17,690 nt of DNA from positions 1 to 17,690 of the forward strand of contig JACQKR010000041.1 in NCBI GenBank assembly GCA_016204425.1, given 5' to 3'. This DNA is from Candidatus Levyibacteriota bacterium (GTDB taxonomy: Bacteria > Patescibacteriota > Microgenomatia > Levybacterales > UBA12049). The notes under the pieces are model-generated. The model saw only the letters and a list, made by a program, of their open reading frames with translations, did not search any database and was not told the origin of the DNA. Below are positions 13,278 to 17,690 of this stretch, in pieces (within the stretch, counting starts at the first letter, position 1; every line of letters starts with the position of its first letter). Both the position numbers and the translations under genes were made by a program.

Positions 13278-13769
13278 ATGACTGAAATATTTGCACGGAC
13301 TCAAATCAAAGTTCCTGATTCAGCTGGCGAAGATGCTTCAAGTGAAGCAAGTTCTTTGGAGGCGCCAAAAAGACCCTTTGATTCAGTTACACAATTAGCG
13401 GCCCATCTTCCCAACAGTAGAACACAGTCATATCATTCGAATATCTTATTTTTCCGATTGGGAGAACAGGGAGAGCATGTTATCTTGTCTCCAGAGTTGG
13501 CTTCACATTTACCCTCGGACAGAGTCATCTACGAGGATCCTGTAGAAAAAGAGCGGCTAAACAAACTCGCAGAGGTTGAGCGAAGAAAGACAAATAGAGC
13601 AGCGTTAGAAATAGTTGGTCTTACTCCAGATATCGCTAGAAGGCTAACGGATTGCCACATAACACCAGAAACTATAAAAAATTTGACAGATGAATCTCTT
13701 ACTGATTTAGGTTTTGGCGCACGACATAGAAGGCGAATACTTAAAGTATTAACAGAGTTGGGCAGTTGA
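13278..13769 (+). CDS. Uncharacterised protein with SAM-like helical C-terminus
   Basis: This 163-aa soluble protein has no signal peptide or membrane helix. The first ~30 residues are Ser/Glu/Ala-rich and probably disordered. Residues 52-87 (SYHSNILFFRLGEQGEHVILSPELAS onward) read as a short beta-rich segment. A charged helix follows at 88-107. The C-terminus (about 108-162), with VGLTPDIARRLTDCHITPETIKNL, TDESLTDLGFGARHRRRILKVL, fits a compact sterile alpha motif: 'L.L...a..l.....t.e.l..Lt.e.L.eLGi..r.rILk.l'. SAM domains bind other proteins or RNA. A helix-hairpin-helix DNA-binding domain is the main alternative. No enzymatic motif is visible. It lies between tRNA-Val and the CAP gene, in the same direction as both, and its function is unknown. 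Confidence 0.7.
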   Translation: MTEIFARTQIKVPDSAGEDASSEASSLEAPKRPFDSVTQLAAHLPNSRTQSYHSNILFFRLGEQGEHVILSPELASHLPSDRVIYEDPVEKERLNKLAEVERRKTNRAALEIVGLTPDIARRLTDCHITPETIKNLTDESLTDLGFGARHRRRILKVLTELGS

Positions 13770-13794
13770 GGCATTGTGATTTTTATGCTATAAA
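13766..13794 (+). promoter_or_regulatory. Promoter of the CAP-domain gene
   Basis: TTGAGG (13766-13771, overlapping the stop of the preceding gene), a 17-bp spacer and TATAAA (13789-13794) with TGC before it as an extended -10. The predicted start is at or next to ATG 13802. This supports that ATG over an overlapping out-of-frame ATG at 13795. Confidence 0.6.
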
Positions 13795-13801
13795 ATGGTA
13801 G

Positions 13802-14518
13802 ATGCCACTGCCTCACTCAACGACTTATACCATCAAGCTTATTCTTATTTCTGTTGCAGTTTTCTGTTCGTATCTATCAGGACAGATCCCTCTTCTGCAA
13901 AAAAGCGTCGTTCAGGGACGGATCTTTCATCCGCAAAAAGTCCTCGCAGTAAAAACGTATGTTCAGGAGAAGCCCCAGGAAAAAGAAGTATTCCTCGGCG
14001 GGGAAGTGAAAGCATACCGAGTCGTCCGCGCTCTTACTCCTACACCGATCCCTCAGCAAGCGGGATCCAGCGAGTGGGGAGTTGCGAAGCAAGTAGATGA
14101 GCATACGTGGACAATGCGAGTCGGTATGGATGACCGGATGGCGACGCCTTCTGAGATCTATGAAGCGCTCAATGCATTTCGGCAGAAGAATGGAAGAGGG
14201 GGATTGGCTTGGGACGATAAGCTTGCCGGATATGCCCAGTCCCGCTCAGGAGTTTTCGCATCGATCAAAAGTACTGACGGGCATGCAGGATTCCAGGATT
14301 ATCTCAACAATCAGGACGGATTCCATAAGCTCGGTTTTAATTCTATCGGTGAGAACTCAAGTTTCGGGTATAGAGTATACGGCGTGCACCTCATCGAGTG
14401 GATCTATGCAGGTGATGCACCACATAATAACAACCAGCTCAATCCGCAATGGACGCATGTGGGCATAGGCGTTGCCGATACCGGAACAGACCTCATCTTC
14501 GGGGGGAACAAGCAGTGA
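13802..14518 (+). CDS. Membrane-anchored CAP (SCP/PR-1) domain protein
   Basis: This 238-aa protein has an N-terminal hydrophobic segment (about 10-27, IKLILISVAVFCSYLSG) that acts as a signal anchor or signal peptide, then a Pro/Thr-containing linker and a CAP superfamily domain from about residue 115 to the end. CAP motifs seen are IYEALNAFRQKNGRGGLAWDDKLAGYAQSRS, DGHAGFQDY with His161, GEN with Glu184, and LIEWIYAGDAPHNNNQLNPQWTHVGIGV with His208. The two His and the Glu line the usual CAP cavity. Bacterial CAP proteins are extracellular and linked to cell-surface or host interactions, but their biochemistry is mostly unknown. In an episymbiotic CPR cell a surface role is plausible; that is inference. 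It ends 50 bp before the next gene. Confidence 0.88.
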   Translation: MPLPHSTTYTIKLILISVAVFCSYLSGQIPLLQKSVVQGRIFHPQKVLAVKTYVQEKPQEKEVFLGGEVKAYRVVRALTPTPIPQQAGSSEWGVAKQVDEHTWTMRVGMDDRMATPSEIYEALNAFRQKNGRGGLAWDDKLAGYAQSRSGVFASIKSTDGHAGFQDYLNNQDGFHKLGFNSIGENSSFGYRVYGVHLIEWIYAGDAPHNNNQLNPQWTHVGIGVADTGTDLIFGGNKQ

Positions 14519-14524
14519 TATTTA

Positions 14525-14553
14525 TTGCAAAAAGTCGCAATCAGTACTATAAT
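14525..14553 (+). promoter_or_regulatory. Promoter of the 113-aa unknown gene
   Basis: TTGCAA (14525-14530), a 17-bp spacer and TATAAT (14548-14553). The predicted start is about 14560, giving a leader of about 9 nt before ATG 14569. The -35 region overlaps a small inverted repeat ATTGC/GCAAT. Confidence 0.6.
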
Positions 14554-14568
14554 TAACTATAGGTTAAT

Positions 14569-14910
14569 ATGCCAGTTAATGTTGAGATAAAAAATCCTGT
14601 TGTGTTTAAAGGAGGAGAAGAGGCATACATTACTGTCAATAAAACTCTTGAGACCGGAGAGCCTCTCGTTCTTCCTGATCATGGAGATATTAGTCGTGTC
14701 TTCATTCCGTTCTATCCTACTAAGGCAAACGTAGTACCGATAGTTATTTATCAAGGAACTGAAGAACAAATAAAAAGAGATTTAGATCGTTTACACGAAC
14801 CGGACTGTGAGCTTGATCACGTCGAAACATTGTTAATTGCTAGTGGAAAGCCTGCAACGGCAGATTTTGCGTGTGGAAATGGCGAAGTGCTCTTTTGGCT
14901 AGGGAGTTAG
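14569..14910 (+). CDS. Uncharacterised 113-aa protein
   Basis: I do not recognise this family. It is a small acidic, soluble protein without signal peptide or membrane segment. The sequence alternates short hydrophobic stretches typical of beta strands (VNVEIKNPVVF, EEAYITVNKTL, SRVFIPFY, VVPIVIYQG) with a helix (EEQIKRDLDRL) and a final strand pair (VETLLIASG, EVLFWLGS). It has two Cys residues, one at DCELDHVET and one at FACGNG. It has its own good promoter and is convergent with the nuclease gene, 43 bp away. No catalytic motif can be named. Confidence 0.7.
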   Translation: MPVNVEIKNPVVFKGGEEAYITVNKTLETGEPLVLPDHGDISRVFIPFYPTKANVVPIVIYQGTEEQIKRDLDRLHEPDCELDHVETLLIASGKPATADFACGNGEVLFWLGS

Positions 14911-14953
14911 GGAAGAATTCCAACTTTTCCCACTCCGTTTTATAGAAGGGTTT

Positions 14954-15682
14954 TTACTGGCATTTATTCCAAAGCCCAAGATTTTTCTCTCTTGCCTGCT
15001 TTTCCAGCTTGTTGAATTCCTCAAGGAATTTCGTTGGATATTGCTTATAAGAAAACGCATAGCCTTGTGCTACCATTTCCCGATTAACAAATGTACCATT
15101 CTCAAGGTACACATAACGAAGCAATCTGCCATACTTATCTCTATTCCCTTGCGAACGATCATCAACAAGTTTTACAAACCTATCCATAACTGCTGATTTC
15201 ATTTTATTTGTTGCCTCTTTTCCAAAGCATTGAACAGACTTTCTAGGATCAACTGTTTCAGGTGTATCGATTGCAAGAAGACGCACTGTCTCTATTTTTC
15301 CTCTTATAGAAACTTTTACTGTATCTCCATCTACAACATTTGTGACTTTAAAAATTTTCTTTTTGTCCATGTCCGTCTCGATGTAAGGGGTAGGTGTAGC
15401 TGTGGGCTTGCTCGTTGGCAAAGGAGTAAATGTCGGTTGTTGTACTACCGGAGCAGTATAGGTTTGAACTGGCGCTGTATTTGCAGTAGAACCTCCAGAA
15501 GAACCACCCGAACTTCCGCCATTGTGATAATGATACTCGCCATATCCTAGTCCCCAGCTTGGACAATTTGTTCTGCAGGTATGCCCACCATTAGCATCTG
15601 TTCTACCAGGGTGAGCTTGTACAGTCTCCGTAGATATAGTCAAGAATAATATAAATAAAATTGCAAAGTATAATTTTTTCAT
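14954..15682 (-). CDS. Secreted YHYH-SNase (thermonuclease-family) nuclease
   Basis: This 242-aa exported nuclease has a signal peptide at 1-23 (Lys-Lys, hydrophobic core, cleavage after VQA). A YHYH-type motif follows (24-53, HPGRTDANGGHTCRTNC to YGEYHYHN) with two Cys and several His that suggest metal or structural binding. A Gly/Ser then Thr/Pro linker runs from 54 to 105. The staphylococcal nuclease domain (about 108-240) has the expected residues: D118 and D120 (VDGDTV) and D139 near the Ca2+ site, with catalytic R134 (VRLLAIDTPE), E142 and R186 (YGRLLRY). It should hydrolyse DNA and RNA outside the cell. For a CPR organism lacking nucleotide synthesis, nucleic-acid scavenging is a natural role (inference). 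It is convergent with the unknown gene at 14569-14910. Confidence 0.93.
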   Translation of the reverse strand: MKKLYFAILFILFLTISTETVQAHPGRTDANGGHTCRTNCPSWGLGYGEYHYHNGGSSGGSSGGSTANTAPVQTYTAPVVQQPTFTPLPTSKPTATPTPYIETDMDKKKIFKVTNVVDGDTVKVSIRGKIETVRLLAIDTPETVDPRKSVQCFGKEATNKMKSAVMDRFVKLVDDRSQGNRDKYGRLLRYVYLENGTFVNREMVAQGYAFSYKQYPTKFLEEFNKLEKQAREKNLGLWNKCQ

Positions 15683-15748
15683 ATGTATGCGTCATTCGCT
15701 GTAGTAGAAAATTTCACCGCATGAATTCTACGTGTCAATGTAAAGACT

Positions 15749-15757
15749 ATTATAGCA
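15749..15757 (-). promoter_or_regulatory. Extended -10 promoter of the nuclease gene
   Basis: On the minus strand TGC followed by TATAAT (15754 down to 15749) gives a predicted start near 15742 and a leader of about 60 nt before ATG 15682. No -10 box lies close to the ATG, so this gene departs from the near-leaderless pattern. Confidence 0.5.
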
Positions 15758-15913
15758 CTCAACACAACTTTATCCTCTTTTTATCGTCATAAGTTATTAT
15801 ACTATGAGATAATTAAAAATACAAGTTAATTAGTTTACGGGTAATGGGGTAATGATCAGTTTGTATAATAGATGTTTTAACAGTTATAAGATTAAGCACG
15901 TAAATAAACATAG

Positions 15914-15922
15914 TGGTATAAT
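15914..15922 (+). promoter_or_regulatory. Extended -10 promoter of the Ntn-hydrolase gene
   Basis: TGG followed by TATAAT (15917-15922) predicts transcription from about 15929. The in-frame ATGs at 15852 and 15921 would then be upstream of or within the promoter, leaving GTG 15951 as the first usable start, preceded by a purine-rich AAAGAAAGAGA stretch. Confidence 0.5.
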
Positions 15923-15950
15923 GCAGTCGTTAAAAAGAAAGAGAATTTCT

Positions 15951-16958
15951 GTGACCGTTTGTATTGCAGCAATATATAACAATAACGCTATTTTAGGAGC
16001 CTCAGATAGAATGCTTACTGGTGGCTATGGAGACATGACGTTTGAGCCGCCAACCCCAAAAATTCTTTCTATAACCAACTCGATTGCTGTAATGACGGCA
16101 GGAGACCAAAATATTCAGATGCAAGTCTTTCAGGAAGCAGGTAAAATTGTCAGAGAAAAAATAAAGGAGGATCCATCTAAATGGCTTAACGTTTCAGATG
16201 TGGCTGAAATATATAGCAAATGTTTTTATGAATTAAGAAAAAAACTAATAGAAAAACGTATTCTGTCTCAATTTAATTTAAGCTTCGACTCATTTATCTC
16301 CAAACAAAAAGATATGAGTGCAGGATTTGTTGACATGATTACCAGAAATATTAATCGATTTGATATCGACTATATGCGGGATCGAGGGGTTGAGACAATA
16401 ATCACAGGAATTGATGATTCTGGTCCACATATATACGTAGTAACAAACGGTGACATTAGCTGTAATGACAAGTTAGGCTTTGCCTCTATTGGAATAGGTG
16501 GCAATCACGCTATATCGCATTTTATGCTCTCAGCATATTCAAGGTTTGATTCAGAATCAAAGGCTTTACTAACAATACATCAAGCTAAAAAAAAGTCCGA
16601 AGCTTCTCCTGGGGTTGGCAAAGAAACCGATATGTGTGTTATTGGTCCGCCGGTGGGAACATTTACTATGTTATTACCGATACCAAATGGTAAAAATATA
16701 GTGAAGGATTTAGATAGATTTTACAAAGCTTACACGCAGGGAATAGATCGATTAAATAAAAAGGCAGAAGATGATATTAAGGATTACTTATCACACCTAT
16801 CTCCACCGGCTTCATCGAAGCAAGAGGCTAGTTCTTCAGCATCTGTCTCGCCTTCCGCGTCTCCCTCATCCTCTCCATCTCCTTCGCCCTCAGCCTCATC
16901 ATCAGAGAAAACAAAAAAAGGTGCAAAGGGGACGGCTGTGAAGAAAGTTTCAAAATAG
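15951..16958 (+). CDS. Proteasome-like Ntn-hydrolase family protein
   Basis: The N-terminus MTVCIAAIYNNNAILGASDRM matches the beta-type proteasome/HslV-like Ntn fold, in which Thr1, freed by Met removal, is the nucleophile. Counting from that Thr, Asp18 (ASDRM) and Lys36 (TPKIL) fit the canonical Asp17 and Lys33. The following ITNSIAVMTAGDQN is the next strand-turn of the fold. GTG 15951 is chosen although the frame is open to ATG 15852: the upstream 33 residues are not family-like and a promoter lies within them. The product is 335 aa. The last ~50 residues are a Ser/Pro/Ala-rich disordered stretch ending in a Lys-rich tail. No HslU or proteasomal ATPase is nearby, and substrate and oligomeric state are unknown. 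The AT-rich composition suggests an accessory gene. Confidence 0.72.
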   Translation: MTVCIAAIYNNNAILGASDRMLTGGYGDMTFEPPTPKILSITNSIAVMTAGDQNIQMQVFQEAGKIVREKIKEDPSKWLNVSDVAEIYSKCFYELRKKLIEKRILSQFNLSFDSFISKQKDMSAGFVDMITRNINRFDIDYMRDRGVETIITGIDDSGPHIYVVTNGDISCNDKLGFASIGIGGNHAISHFMLSAYSRFDSESKALLTIHQAKKKSEASPGVGKETDMCVIGPPVGTFTMLLPIPNGKNIVKDLDRFYKAYTQGIDRLNKKAEDDIKDYLSHLSPPASSKQEASSSASVSPSASPSSSPSPSPSASSSEKTKKGAKGTAVKKVSK

Positions 16959-17247
16959 AGCAACTTCTTGGCTTTCTAAGCTCGACCAGTTGCCTAAACC
17001 ATCGTAGCGGTAATACAAGATTTCTTTTCAAATTGACACACTACCAGTTAAGCAAAAAGGAAGTTTTTTATAATCTACTTAATCCAAAAATTATTAGCAA
17101 AAAACTAAATATAATTATCCAATGAACACCATTAGCTAATAAATCATTTATTATTCGGAAAAACATTTTTAACGATGATATTATTCTCTTCATACGTTCT
17201 ATCTGCTAGAATTCACCTATAAAATGTATAACGCGTAAATTTTTGCA
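16959..17247. other. AT-rich intergenic region before the glycosyltransferase
   Basis: These 289 bp hold no convincing gene. A TTGACA at 17033-17038 and a TATAAT at 17069-17074 are 30 bp apart, too far to work together. TGCTAGAAT (17204-17212) is an extended -10 candidate about 35 nt before the glycosyltransferase ATG. On the minus strand 17033-16961 there is a short 25-codon stretch without homology I can name. No terminator hairpin is evident. Confidence 0.4.
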
Positions 17248-17690
17248 ATGAATCCACACATTACTATTATATATGTGTATTTCAATACACCACGAGAAAT
17301 TTTAGACTCAATAAATTCACTTGATTTGGCAATTGAAAAAATTCCATATGAGGTTATTATAGTAGACAACGCTTCAGATAAAGGTGTTCCTAAATTTAAG
17401 AAACGTTCTGAAGTCAAGATTATTAGAAACAAGCAGAATTTTGGTTATGGGAAAGCAATGAATCAGGGAGCAAAAGTAGCTAGAGGCGAATATCTCCTTT
17501 TAATGAACCCGGACACTATCTTTCAAAAATATGCTATTTTAGAACTATTTAATAGAATAAGAAATGATTCAAGCGTAGGAGTTATTGGGCCTCAGCAACT
17601 CGATAAGAGTAAAAAAGTGATACAGAGTTATAATAGCATTCCACTATTGCCAGATGCATTATTTGTTTTTTCTTTTATAAACAAAATATG
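17248..17690 (+). CDS. Glycosyltransferase family 2 protein (3' truncated by window)
   Basis: The first 147 codons of a GT-A fold glycosyltransferase run off the right edge. ITIIYVYFNTPREILDSINSL (5-25) is the opening beta strand and helix. YEVIIVDNASDKG (34-46) holds the nucleotide-binding Asp40 and Asn41. NKQNFGYGKAMNQGAKVARGEYLLLMNPDTIF (61-92) holds the conserved NFGxGxAxNxG loop and the N-P-D metal-binding motif equivalent to DXD. This is the pattern of WbbL/rhamnosyltransferase-like GT2 enzymes, which use nucleotide sugars (often dTDP-rhamnose) to build surface polysaccharide. The acceptor and exact sugar cannot be read from this fragment. ATG 17248 is the first start giving the full first strand; no strong Shine-Dalgarno precedes it. 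Confidence 0.9.
   Translation, partial: MNPHITIIYVYFNTPREILDSINSLDLAIEKIPYEVIIVDNASDKGVPKFKKRSEVKIIRNKQNFGYGKAMNQGAKVARGEYLLLMNPDTIFQKYAILELFNRIRNDSSVGVIGPQQLDKSKKVIQSYNSIPLLPDALFVFSFINKI

Noticed and set aside
16961..17033. Minus-strand 25-codon peptide with a YYRYDGLGNW-type sequence, considered as a gene remnant
   Set aside because: It is short, has no start codon or neighbouring fragments, and I cannot tie it to any family.
17033..17074. Promoter made of TTGACA 17033 and TATAAT 17069
   Set aside because: The spacer is 30 bp and no gene starts within reach downstream.
1..17690. CRISPR array, insertion sequence, prophage or rRNA genes
   Set aside because: No regularly spaced direct repeats, transposase or integrase, phage structural genes or rRNA sequence could be found in the window.
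6..17690. Recoded UGA (as in Gracilibacteria or Absconditabacteria)
   Set aside because: TGA serves as the stop at natural protein ends (ileS, rodA, rplU, CAP gene), and no conserved gene needs read-through of an internal TGA.

Overview
The window looks like a chromosome segment from a Candidate Phyla Radiation (Patescibacteria) bacterium, most likely of the Microgenomates type. That placement is inferred from the gene content and the style of the proteins: a compact ftsQ-ftsA-ftsZ cluster, an archaeal/eukaryotic-type IleRS, an rplU-rpmA-parB neighbourhood, a YHYH-SNase secreted nuclease and a DUF5678/retropepsin pair. TGA is used as a normal stop codon, so this is not one of the UGA-recoding CPR lineages. 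No 16S rRNA or other phylogenetic marker is present to settle it.

Layout. Positions 1-2678 hold the division cluster: the 3' end of ftsQ, then ftsA and ftsZ. Positions 2690-4980 are an AT-richer accessory stretch with a DUF5678-like small gene overlapping a retropepsin-like aspartyl protease, two overlapping GNAT acetyltransferases and a decayed or divergent NUDIX gene. Positions 4989-11186 return to housekeeping: an FKBP prolyl isomerase divergent from hflX, then ileS overlapping a rodA-type SEDS gene, then rplU. Positions 11227-13162 carry rpmA overlapping parB, a convergent lepB, and a tRNA-Val(CAC) divergent from lepB. From 13278 to the end is a second accessory stretch: a SAM-like-domain protein, a membrane-anchored CAP-domain protein, an unknown 113-aa protein, a secreted YHYH-SNase nuclease, a proteasome-like Ntn hydrolase and the start of a GT2 glycosyltransferase.

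How it works together. FtsQ, FtsA and FtsZ build the division machine. The RodA-like SEDS protein makes peptidoglycan and the GT2 enzyme probably makes surface glycans. IleRS, L21, L27, HflX and tRNA-Val serve translation. ParB serves chromosome segregation. Signal peptidase I processes exported proteins, of which the nuclease is a plausible local client.

Most notable signals. (1) Most first-in-transcript genes have a recognisable -10 box only about 6-9 nt before the start codon (often extended TGnTATAAT, often with a -35 at 17-18 bp). This implies leaderless mRNAs. Three operon-internal overlapping genes instead carry Shine-Dalgarno-like sequences. (2) rpmA breaks this rule with a ~59-nt leader containing a strong two-part GC-rich hairpin and three copies of a GTGAAAA motif around its promoter. 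(3) Two different palindromic repeats appear to have been inserted in frame into essential proteins: an 89-bp element in the IleRS editing domain and a ~35-bp element in the L21 tail. (4) The Ntn hydrolase start can be re-assigned to a GTG that puts the catalytic Thr directly after the initiator Met.
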